Shown here: positions 37,088 through 42,720 of the stretch, piece by piece | How positions within the stretch are numbered: the stretch's first letter is position 1 | How the letters are laid out: each line of letters opens with the position of its first letter | From: Acidobacteriota bacterium | GTDB lineage: Bacteria; Acidobacteriota; Vicinamibacteria; Vicinamibacterales; Fen-181 | Direction: 5' to 3' | Assembly: GCA_003170135.1 (NCBI GenBank) | Contig: PMZR01000082.1 | Span: 53,786-96,505 of the forward strand | Length of the DNA: 42,720 bases | Program-made: the position numbers and the translations under genes | The notes under the pieces: model-generated | The model's input: only the letters and a program-made list of their open reading frames with translations | Told to the model about the DNA's origin: nothing | Databases searched by the model: none

Positions 37088-38482
37088 ATGGCTGACAACG
37101 AACAACGGCAGGCGCGCGTGCTGGTCGTGGACGACGAGCGGTCGATGCGCGAGCTGCTGGCCATCGTGCTCCATCGCGAGGGCTACGAGGTGCTGACCGC
37201 CGAGAACGGCGGGACCGCGATTGCCACGCTCGAGCGCGAGGCGGTCGACCTGCTGATCTGCGACATCAAGATGCCCGACATGAACGGGGTCGAGGTGTTG
37301 CGCGCCGCCAAGCGCCTCGACCAGGACATGGTGGCCATCATGGTCACGGCGTTCGCCTCGACGCAGACCGCCGTCGAGGCGATGCGCCTGGGCGCCTGCG
37401 ACTACCTGAGCAAGCCGTTCGACGTCGACGAACTGAAGATGAAGGTGCGCGAGAAGCTCGAGAGTCGGAACCTGCGGCAGGAGAATGTCCTGCTCAAGCG
37501 CGTGCTGGGCGCCCGGCACGAATTCTCGAACATCATCGGCCGCAGCGAGCCGATGCTCCGCGTGTTCAAGCTGATTCAGACGATCGCCCGCACCACCAGC
37601 ACGGTGCTCGTCACGGGCGAGTCGGGCACCGGGAAGGAACTGGTCGCGCGCGCCATCCACTTCAACTCGCTGCGCCGCGATCGGCCGTTCGTGGCCCTCA
37701 ATTGCGCGGCGCTGCCCGATACGCTGCTCGAGTCGGAACTGTTCGGCCACATGCGCGGCTCGTTCACCAGCGCCGACAGCAACAAGAAGGGCCTGATCGA
37801 AATCGCCGAGCACGGGACCATCTTTCTCGACGAGATCGGCGAGATGAGCCCGTCCGTGCAGGTCAAGATCCTGCGCGTGCTGCAGGAGCGCCGGTTCCGC
37901 CGGCTGGGCGCCGTCGACGAGATCGAGGCGGACATCCGCATCATCGCGGCGACCAACCAGGACCTGTCGAAGATGGTTGCCGACGGCAAGTTCCGCGAGG
38001 ACCTCTTCTACCGCATCAACGTCATCCCCATCCACCTCCCGCCGCTGCGCGAGCGCCAGGAGGACATCCCGCTGCTCGCCGAGCACTTCCTGGCGAAGTA
38101 CCGGACCCAGATGGACAAACAGATCACCGGGATTTCGGGCGAGGCGATGGAAGTCCTCGACGCCTACGACTGGCCGGGCAACATCCGCGAACTCGAGAAC
38201 GTCATCGAACACGCGGTCGCCCTCGAGCAGGCCCGCGTGATCCTGCCGGCCAGCCTGCCCGACCAGGTTCGCTGCGACACGGCGCGGGTGGCCGCCGTGG
38301 CCGCGGCCGCGGCGCTCCCCGAGGCGGGGTTCGACCTCGAAGAGCACGTGCAGGGCATTGAACGCGAGTACCTCGCGCAGGCGCTGCAGAAAGCGGGCGG
38401 CGTCCAGGTGAAAGCGGCCGAACTGCTGGGCATGACCTTCCGATCGTTCCGCTACTACGCCAAGAAATACAATCTGCGGTAG
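37088..38482 (+). CDS. pilR: Sigma-54-dependent response regulator PilR
   Basis: PilR is an NtrC-family activator of pilA. The 464-residue product has a receiver domain with Asp15, Asp16 and phosphoacceptor Asp59 (CDIKMPDMNG), Thr87 and Lys109; an AAA+ domain with Walker A GESGTGKE at 177-184 and Walker B GTIFLDEI at 243-250; and a C-terminal Fis-type helix-turn-helix (VQVKAAELLGMTFRSFRYYAKK). The sigma-54-contacting loop is GSFTSA at 224-229 where the family has GAFTGA. I chose the ATG at 37088; an upstream TTG at 37079 lies at the edge of the repeat. Confidence 0.95.
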   Translation: MADNEQRQARVLVVDDERSMRELLAIVLHREGYEVLTAENGGTAIATLEREAVDLLICDIKMPDMNGVEVLRAAKRLDQDMVAIMVTAFASTQTAVEAMRLGACDYLSKPFDVDELKMKVREKLESRNLRQENVLLKRVLGARHEFSNIIGRSEPMLRVFKLIQTIARTTSTVLVTGESGTGKELVARAIHFNSLRRDRPFVALNCAALPDTLLESELFGHMRGSFTSADSNKKGLIEIAEHGTIFLDEIGEMSPSVQVKILRVLQERRFRRLGAVDEIEADIRIIAATNQDLSKMVADGKFREDLFYRINVIPIHLPPLRERQEDIPLLAEHFLAKYRTQMDKQITGISGEAMEVLDAYDWPGNIRELENVIEHAVALEQARVILPASLPDQVRCDTARVAAVAAAAALPEAGFDLEEHVQGIEREYLAQALQKAGGVQVKAAELLGMTFRSFRYYAKKYNLR

Positions 38483-38968
38483 TTGGCAGTTGGCAGTCAG
38501 CAGGTTCGCAGTCAGCAGTTGGCGGCCAGCAGTTGGCGGCCAGCAGTTTACCGTCGAAAGCGGGAGGTAGCGAGGCAGAGTTTCAGGAAGCTTCGCGTAT
38601 GGCAGCGCGCCCATTCAGTTGTTCTGGACATCTACCGCGAGACGCGCAGCTTTCCCGATGACGAGCGTTTCGGCCTGGTTTCGCAGATGCGGCGGGCAGC
38701 CGTGTCGGTTTCGATCAACATCGCCGAAGGGGCGCGCCGCGAGAGCCGCGCCGAGTACGCGCGCTTCCTGAATATCGCCGAAGGGTCGGCATCCGAATCG
38801 GAAGCGTTGCTTCTTATCGGGCAGGACCTGGGGATGCTTGACGGACCGTGTGCGGAACGGTTGCTGGTCGAGTTCGAGGAGATCGGCAAGATGCTGCACG
38901 CGCTTCGTCTTAGAGTCGGCAAGGGATGAGCACGAGGGACTGCCAACTGCCAACTGCTGACTGCCACG
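38481..38968. mobile_element. Candidate mobile element: inverted heptamer arms around a four-helix-bundle gene
   Basis: The left arm (38481-38548) has AGTTGGC, AGTTGGC, AGTCAGC, then more AGTTGGC/GGCCAGC units. The right arm (38936-38968) is the reverse complement: ACTGCCA, ACTGCCA, ACTGCTG, ACTGCCA. Between them is a single gene of the S23/IVP four-helix-bundle family. Elsewhere in the window the same kind of arms enclose only short loops. The unit is about 490 bp, without a recognisable transposase or target-site duplication. Calling it mobile is inference. Confidence 0.45.
38519..38929 (+). CDS. Four-helix-bundle protein, S23/IVP-like
   Basis: The family core is clear: SFRKLRVWQRAHSVVLDIYRET, FGLVSQMRRAAVSVSINIAEGA, ARFLNIAEGSASESEALL, as in the proteins encoded in 23S rRNA intervening sequences and related to the Avd accessory protein of retroelements. 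These small helical bundles bind nucleic acid. The start is not settled: family members begin a few residues before FRKLRVWQ, but no ATG, GTG or TTG is there. A GGGAGG (38562-38567) is followed by no usable start. The only upstream in-frame starts are TTG 38519 and TTG 38483, both in the heptamer arm. It may be expressed from a TTG or may have lost its start. Confidence 0.7.
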   Translation: MAASSWRPAVYRRKREVARQSFRKLRVWQRAHSVVLDIYRETRSFPDDERFGLVSQMRRAAVSVSINIAEGARRESRAEYARFLNIAEGSASESEALLLIGQDLGMLDGPCAERLLVEFEEIGKMLHALRLRVGKG

Positions 38969-38971
38969 GAC

Positions 38972-39009
38972 TGACAACCGTTGTCGGTCCAGCTTGACAG
39001 TAATTGTCA
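38972..39009. promoter_or_regulatory. Paired TGACA-N5-TGTCA sites upstream of first pilA (candidate PilR sites)
   Basis: Site 1: TGACA-ACCGT-TGTCG (38972-38986). Site 2: TGACA-GTAAT-TGTCA (38995-39009). Centres are 23 bp apart, about two helical turns. Site 2 is centred about 116 bp upstream of the -12 TTGC, a normal enhancer distance for a sigma-54 activator. TGTC cores are known in Pseudomonas PilR sites. Confidence 0.7.
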
Positions 39010-39104
39010 GAACCGCCGAGAATCGATCCGGACGGCCGCCCGTTTCGATCGTCTAAATCTTTTGAATAGAGCAGCTTCGCGGCTTTTGTCGGATACGGCA
39101 GGGT

Positions 39105-39121
39105 TTGGCATCGGGGTTGCT
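39105..39121 (+). promoter_or_regulatory. Sigma-54 promoter of first pilA
   Basis: TTGGCATCGGGGTTGCT matches the -24/-12 consensus with correct GG-to-GC spacing. The leader is about 75 nt to the start. Upstream, GTCTAAATCTTTTGAATAGA (39051-39070) is conserved at the second copy and may be a bending or IHF-like site. Confidence 0.85.
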
Positions 39122-39208
39122 CTGCCTTGCATTACCTTCTGACCATCACGCTGAAGTTGCAAGCCATTACGTAGAACCCGAACTGTCTTTATGTTGAGGA
39201 GCATGACC

Positions 39209-39751
39209 ATGAGGATCCGAAGCAACCGAGGTTTCACGCTGATCGAACTGCTGATTGTCGTGGCGATCATCGGCATCATCGCCGCCATCGCGGTTCCGGG
39301 CCTGCTGCGCGCCCGCATGTCGGGCAACGAGACGTCGGCCATCGGGTCGATGCGCGCCATCAACAGCGGGGAGTCCACCTACGCCTCCAGCTGCGCCGCC
39401 GGCGGCTACGCGGTTTCTCTCGCGGACCTCGCGAAGGCGCCAGCCGGTTCGACGACCGCGTTCATCAGCCCGGACCTCAACGCCAACGGCGTCGTCAAGA
39501 GCGGCTACGTCGTGAACATCGCCGGGGGCGCCGGCGCGGCAGCGGTGACCGTCGCCGCGAGCACGTGCAACGCGTCGGGTGCTGACGCGGTGTCCGGCTA
39601 CTTCGCCGAGGCGCACCCCGTGACGATCGGCACGAGCGGTCAGCGCTCGTTCGGCACCGACACCCGGGCGACCATCTTCTTCAACACGGCCGGCACGACC
39701 TGGACCGCGGCCACGATCGCCGCGGCGACCCAGGCGCAGGCTCTCCAGTAA
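39209..39751 (+). CDS. pilA: Type IV major pilin PilA, copy 1
   Basis: The 180-residue prepilin has a short basic leader MRIRSNRG, cleaved before Phe9 by PilD, then FTLIELLIVVAIIGIIAAIAVPGLL with Glu5 of the mature protein, and a globular head with Cys62 and Cys120. I chose ATG 39209, 7 bases after GAGGAG (39196-39201); ATG 39203 would be only 1 base away. It is transcribed from the sigma-54 promoter and ends in its own terminator, so it is monocistronic. Copy 2 differs at 15 of 180 residues. Confidence 0.95.
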   Translation: MRIRSNRGFTLIELLIVVAIIGIIAAIAVPGLLRARMSGNETSAIGSMRAINSGESTYASSCAAGGYAVSLADLAKAPAGSTTAFISPDLNANGVVKSGYVVNIAGGAGAAAVTVAASTCNASGADAVSGYFAEAHPVTIGTSGQRSFGTDTRATIFFNTAGTTWTAATIAAATQAQALQ

Positions 39752-39775
39752 CGCCACAGTGCGCGCGGCACACCG

Positions 39776-39818
39776 AGGGGGGACGACCGCCAATCGGCGG
39801 CCGTCCCCCTTCCGCTTT
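39776..39818 (+). terminator. Terminator after first pilA
   Basis: AGGGGGGACG.CCGCC pairs with GGCGG.CGTCCCCCT around AATC, followed by TCCGCTTTT. The same stem sequence, with one G fewer, follows copy 2. The 383-bp gap 39752-40134 holds this terminator, the activator sites at 39892-39929 and the second sigma-54 promoter. Confidence 0.85.
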
Positions 39819-39891
39819 TGCAGCGGTCACAGTCTCCGCCCCTGCCCGCGACAGTTTCCACTGCCTGGCACGTCCGGGTTTCAGTCCAGAC

Positions 39892-39929
39892 TGACGACGA
39901 TTGTCGGCTGAGGTTGACACGATTTGTCA
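39892..39929. promoter_or_regulatory. Paired TGACR-N5-TGTCR sites upstream of second pilA
   Basis: Site 1: TGACG-ACGAT-TGTCG (39892-39906). Site 2: TGACA-CGATT-TGTCA (39915-39929). Centres are again 23 bp apart and site 2 is again about 116 bp from the -12 box. Spacers differ in sequence from copy 1, while the half sites and distances are kept. Confidence 0.7.
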
Positions 39930-40025
39930 GGTGAACCAAATGACGATCCGGCCGATTGCCCGTTCCGATCGTCTAAACTTTTTGAATAGAGCAGCTTCGC
40001 GTCTTGCACCCGATACCGCAGGACT

Positions 40026-40042
40026 TGGCACCAGGGTTGCTT
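40026..40042 (+). promoter_or_regulatory. Sigma-54 promoter of second pilA
   Basis: TTGGCACCAGGGTTGCT is a near-perfect -24/-12 element. It is followed by a leader of about 80 nt. The stretch CGATCGTCTAAACTTTTTGA (39967-39986) matches the conserved block upstream of copy 1. Confidence 0.87.
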
Positions 40043-40134
40043 TGCATCTGGTCGCAACAAGCGTTGGCGTCAGAGATTCCCAGCCATCAAGTGCTTGAAC
40101 CGCTCGCAACCGTCTTTTTACGAGGAGCATGACC

Positions 40135-40677
40135 ATGAGGATCCGAAACAACAAGGGCTTCACGCTGATCGAACTGCTGATTGTCGTGGCGATCATCGGC
40201 ATCATCGCCGCCATCGCGGTTCCGGGCCTGCTGCGCGCCCGCATGTCGGGCAACGAGACGTCGGCCATCGGGTCGATGCGCGCCATCAACAGCGGCGAGT
40301 CCACCTACGCCTCGAGCTGCGCCGCCGGCGGTTACGCGGTTGCACTCGCGGACCTCGTGAAGCCGCCAGCCGGCTCGACGACCGCGTTCATCAGCCCGGA
40401 TCTCAACGCGAACGGCGTCATCAAGAGCGGCTACGCGGTGAACATCGGTGGGGGCGCGGGCGCGGCAGCGGTGACCGTCGCCGCGAATACGTGCAACGCG
40501 TCGGGTGCTGACGCGGTGTCCGGCTACTTCGCCGAAGCGCACCCCGTGACGATCGGCACGAGCGGTCAGCGCTCGTTCGGCACCGACACTCGTGCGACGA
40601 TCTTCTTCGACGTGGCGGGCGCGACGTGGACCTCGGCCACGGTTGCTGCGGCGACCCAGACGCAGGCTCTCCAGTAA
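40135..40677 (+). CDS. pilA: Type IV major pilin PilA, copy 2
   Basis: The 180-residue prepilin has leader MRIRNNKG and the same FTLIELLIVVAIIGIIAAIA segment; residues 8-69 are identical to copy 1. Differences lie mostly in the head (for example Ala70, Val75, Pro77, Asp159 in place of Ser, Ala, Ala, Asn). Cys62 and Cys120 are kept. ATG 40135 follows GAGGAG (40122-40127) by 7 bases. Own promoter and terminator. The two genes may be co-expressed or be a reserve for antigenic or phage-receptor variation. Confidence 0.95.
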   Translation: MRIRNNKGFTLIELLIVVAIIGIIAAIAVPGLLRARMSGNETSAIGSMRAINSGESTYASSCAAGGYAVALADLVKPPAGSTTAFISPDLNANGVIKSGYAVNIGGGAGAAAVTVAANTCNASGADAVSGYFAEAHPVTIGTSGQRSFGTDTRATIFFDVAGATWTSATVAAATQTQALQ

Positions 40678-40701
40678 CGACGAGTCGCTCCATAGCGCAG
40701 C

Positions 40702-40745
40702 CAAGGGGACGACCGCCAATCGGCGGCCGTCCCCTTCGGCTTTTT
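40702..40745 (+). terminator. Terminator after second pilA
   Basis: AAGGGGACG.CCGCC pairs with GGCGG.CGTCCCCTT around AATC, followed by CGGCTTTTT. The 327-bp gap 40678-41004 contains this, a direct heptamer array and a -10-like box. Confidence 0.88.
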
Positions 40746-40766
40746 GCGACACGTCGCGTCGGCATT

Positions 40767-40807
40767 TGACTTCGGACTTCGGACCTCGGACTTCGGACTT
40801 CGGACGA
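40767..40807. repeat. Direct heptamer array, GACTTCG type
   Basis: GACTTCG, GACTTCG, GACCTCG, GACTTCG, GACTTCG, GACGACG in one direction. No reverse-complement arm is found within 200 bp. Six nearly perfect units make this a good sample of slippage-prone heptamers. Confidence 0.8.
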
Positions 40808-40883
40808 CGTATCTTTCTCTCTCTGATTCGGCTCGGCGCCGCGGGACACCGAGAACGCCCGCGCTCGATTCGCCCAGCCCACG

Positions 40884-40889
40884 TATAAT
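40884..40889 (+). promoter_or_regulatory. -10 box upstream of the VKOR-DsbA gene
   Basis: A perfect TATAAT, 115 bases before the start codon, but no recognisable -35 at 15-18 bp. The leader would be about 108 nt. Confidence 0.4.
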
Positions 40890-41004
40890 GGGCGCGTCGG
40901 CGACGGGATCCGACGCCGGGAGCGCCTCAGCGGCCTGTCGTCGGGGAGCCTGACCGCGGGTTCCGCCCCATTTCCCGTGCCTTTCTCCCGGAGCGCACGC
41001 GACC

Positions 41005-42207
41005 ATGAGCACGACCATCCGCCGTTGGGTCCTGCTGTTTGCGGCCGTTGGCCTGGCCGCGGCAACGACCTCTCTGTACATCCACTACCGCATCCTGGCG
41101 CAACCGGGCTACGCCAGCCCGTGTGACATCAACGCCACGTTCAGCTGCAGCGACGCCTATCGCAGCCAGTACGGCAGCCTGTTCGGCGTGCCGGTGGCGC
41201 TGTTCGGCGTTCTGTGGTTTGCCTTTGTCATCGTGCTCGTCGCCGTCGCCAGCCGCGGGCCGGCGCCCGTGCAGGAAAGCCTGCCCGGGTATCTGTTTGC
41301 GTGGTCGACGATCGGCCTTGCCGTGACGTTGTACCTCGGCTACGCCGCCTTCTTCGTGCTGCGGGAGTTCTGCGTCTTCTGCCTGGTCACCTACGCGGCG
41401 GTCATCGCGCTGTTCTGTCTGACCGGTGTTGCGACCTCGATCCCGATGACGACGCTGCCACGCCGAGCGTTGCAGGACCTGCGGCTGCTCGTCACGAGGC
41501 CGGTTGCCCTCATCGTCGCCGTGCTCTTCCTGGCCGGTGCCGGCTCGGCCATCGCCTTCTTCCCGCGGGCCGGACAGATGCCCGCCGAGCAACCGACGGC
41601 CACGGCCCTGCCGAAGGACACGCGGTCGGACTTCGAGCAGTACTGGGCGGCGCTGCCGCGGCAGATACTGCCGGTGTCGAACGACGGCGCCGCCGTGGTC
41701 ATTGTCAAGTTCACCGATTATCAGTGCCCGTCGTGCAGCCGCACGTACTTCGAATTGCAGCCGATCCTCGCGAAGTACCAGGCCGAGCTGCCCGGCGCCG
41801 TGACGCTGGTGTCGAAGGACTACCCGCTCGACAAGTCGTGCAATACGGCGTTGTTCCAGACGATCCATCCCGGCGGCTGCACCGCGGCGGTGGCCGTGCG
41901 GCTCGCCGCGCAACACCATCGCGCGGCGCAGATGGAGGAGTGGCTGTACTCCAACCAGCAGCTGCTGACGCCCGCCACGGTTCGCGAGGCGGCGCGGACG
42001 ATCGGAGGCGTCACCGATTTCGACGCGCAGTACCAGCGGACGGTCGAGGCCGTGCAGAGCGATATCGCCCTGGGCCAGCTGGTGAAGGTCCAGTCGACGC
42101 CGACCTTCTTCGTCAATGGCATCCGCGTTCCGGAAAACGGCCTGCAGCCCGCGTACTGGGACCTGGCGATCCGTTTCGAGCTGAAGCGTGCGGGGAAATT
42201 GAAGTGA
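41005..42207 (+). CDS. VKOR-DsbA fusion (disulfide bond formation)
   Basis: This 400-residue protein joins a quinone-linked thiol oxidase with a thioredoxin-like partner, making disulfides outside the inner membrane. The VKOR part (1-180) has membrane helices, loop cysteines Cys40 and Cys48, and the active CVFC (Cys123, Cys126) next to a helix. A fifth helix (LIVAVLFLAGAGSAIAFF, 169-186) leads to the DsbA-like domain with CPSC (Cys241, Cys244) and a Thr-cis-Pro at about 365-366. Two more Cys (279, 292) are in the helical insert. It is just downstream of the pilins, each with two Cys. Confidence 0.88.
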   Translation: MSTTIRRWVLLFAAVGLAAATTSLYIHYRILAQPGYASPCDINATFSCSDAYRSQYGSLFGVPVALFGVLWFAFVIVLVAVASRGPAPVQESLPGYLFAWSTIGLAVTLYLGYAAFFVLREFCVFCLVTYAAVIALFCLTGVATSIPMTTLPRRALQDLRLLVTRPVALIVAVLFLAGAGSAIAFFPRAGQMPAEQPTATALPKDTRSDFEQYWAALPRQILPVSNDGAAVVIVKFTDYQCPSCSRTYFELQPILAKYQAELPGAVTLVSKDYPLDKSCNTALFQTIHPGGCTAAVAVRLAAQHHRAAQMEEWLYSNQQLLTPATVREAARTIGGVTDFDAQYQRTVEAVQSDIALGQLVKVQSTPTFFVNGIRVPENGLQPAYWDLAIRFELKRAGKLK

Positions 42208-42346
42208 AGTTGATAGTCGGCAGTTGGCAGTCGGCAGTTGGCAGTTGGCAGCCAGCCTTCATCGTTCGGTGTGTTGATAACAGTCGACGGCCAACCGCTC
42301 AACTGCCAACTGCGAACTACTAACTGCGAACGGCTAACCGTCAACG
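42208..42346. repeat. Long heptamer palindrome, AGTTGGC type
   Basis: Left: AGTTGAT, AGTCGGC, AGTTGGC, AGTCGGC, AGTTGGC, AGTTGGC, AGCCAGCC. Loop about 30 nt (TTCATCGTTCGGTGTGTTGA and following). Right: CTGCCAA, CTGCGAA, CTACTAA, CTGCGAA with GGCTAAC, CGTCAAC. Same unit as the arms around the four-helix-bundle gene at 38481-38968. It is the longest element in the window. Confidence 0.85.
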
Positions 42347-42347
42347 T

Positions 42348-42720
42348 TTGACTACCACCGTGCTGGCCATCCAGACAGAAGACCTCACCAAGGACTACGC
42401 GGTCGGCTTCTGGCGCAAACGCCCGCGCCGCGCGCTCGACTGCCTGACGCTCGGTGTCGAGCGCGGCGAGATCTTCGGCCTGCTCGGGCCGAACGGCGCC
42501 GGCAAGACGACGACGCTGAAGCTGCTGATGCAGTTGGTGTTCCCGACCTTGGGGCGGGCCTCGATTCTGGGACTTCCGGTGGGATCGCTCGCCTTGAAGC
42601 GGCGCCTGGGGTACCTGCCCGAACATCCTTACTTCTACGACCACCTGAGCGCGGAGGAGCTGCTGGTTTACTTCGCCGGCCTGTTCGGCTACACACGGAC
42701 CGAGCGGCGCGCCCGGGCGG
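42348..42720 (+). CDS. ABC transporter ATP-binding protein, 5' part (runs off window)
   Basis: About 124 codons are visible. [53 protein letters not shown] shows the normal A-loop region and Walker A (GPNGAGKTT), and [22 protein letters not shown] is the Q-loop region with Glu in place of Gln, as in ABC-2 exporters. The start may be TTG 42348 or GTG 42360; neither has a clear ribosome binding site because the repeat reaches up to it. Walker B and signature are beyond the window. Confidence 0.88.
   Translation, partial: MTTTVLAIQTEDLTKDYAVGFWRKRPRRALDCLTLGVERGEIFGLLGPNGAGKTTTLKLLMQLVFPTLGRASILGLPVGSLALKRRLGYLPEHPYFYDHLSAEELLVYFAGLFGYTRTERRARA

Noticed and set aside
38994..39023. A sigma-70 promoter (TTGACA ... 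GAGAAT) upstream of the first pilA
   Set aside because: The -10 is poor, the spacer 18 bp, and the second copy does not keep it, while the TGACA-N5-TGTCA palindrome and sigma-54 box are kept in both.

Overview
The window is one continuous piece of a GC-rich bacterial chromosome. It holds the end of tuf, the whole S10-spc-alpha ribosomal protein cluster, a mid-section of transporter and metabolic genes, and a type IV pilus locus. The gene content suggests Acidobacteriota, probably the Vicinamibacteria: a GC-rich genome, a pilB-pilT-pilC-pilS-pilR-pilA cluster with sigma-54 pilA promoters, a pyruvoyl-type arginine decarboxylase, a VKOR-DsbA fusion, and Cys-containing S14, S4 and L36. This placement is inference from gene content; no 16S rRNA gene is present.

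Layout. 1-18487: tuf (5' end missing), rpsJ-rplC-rplD-rplW-rplB-rpsS-rplV-rpsC-rplP-rpmC-rpsQ, rplN-rplX-rplE-rpsN-rpsH-rplF-rplR-rpsE-rpmD-rplO-secY-adk-map-infA-rpmJ-rpsM-rpsK-rpsD-rpoA-rplQ, all on + and closed by a strong terminator at 18451-18487. 18544-21726: an AbiEii-like nucleotidyltransferase and an ABC-2 type permease/ATPase pair. 21905-28913 (minus strand): an EF-G-like GTPase, two MacB-type permeases, a MacA/HlyD-type adaptor and a Yip1-domain membrane protein. 29187-30922: pyruvoyl-dependent arginine decarboxylase and an outer-membrane protein. 30974-40677: pilB, pilT, pilC, pilS, pilR, a four-helix-bundle (S23/IVP-like) gene and two tandem, nearly identical pilA genes. 41005-42720: a VKOR-DsbA thiol oxidase and the start of an ABC ATPase.

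The pilus part reads as one functional unit. PilS/PilR would activate two sigma-54 promoters, one before each pilA. Paired TGACA-N5-TGTCA palindromes lie about 116-140 bp upstream of each -12 element, with the same geometry at both copies. The same palindrome also overlaps the -35 box of the pilB promoter. PilB and PilT would drive extension and retraction through PilC.

The most unusual feature is a set of about twenty intergenic elements built from 7-nt units. Most have two arms, the right being the reverse complement of the left, around a short loop. The unit sequence differs between loci (GTTGACM, GGAATCA, AGTTGGC, GGTCCTT, GGCCTTS, CTCCGGA and others), but the 7-nt period is kept. They sit between stop codons and ribosome binding sites, even inside the ribosomal operon. 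At one locus (38481-38968) the loop is replaced by the four-helix-bundle gene, so the gene lies between inverted heptamer arms like the cargo of a small mobile element. I regard this as the best candidate for an undescribed system in the window.
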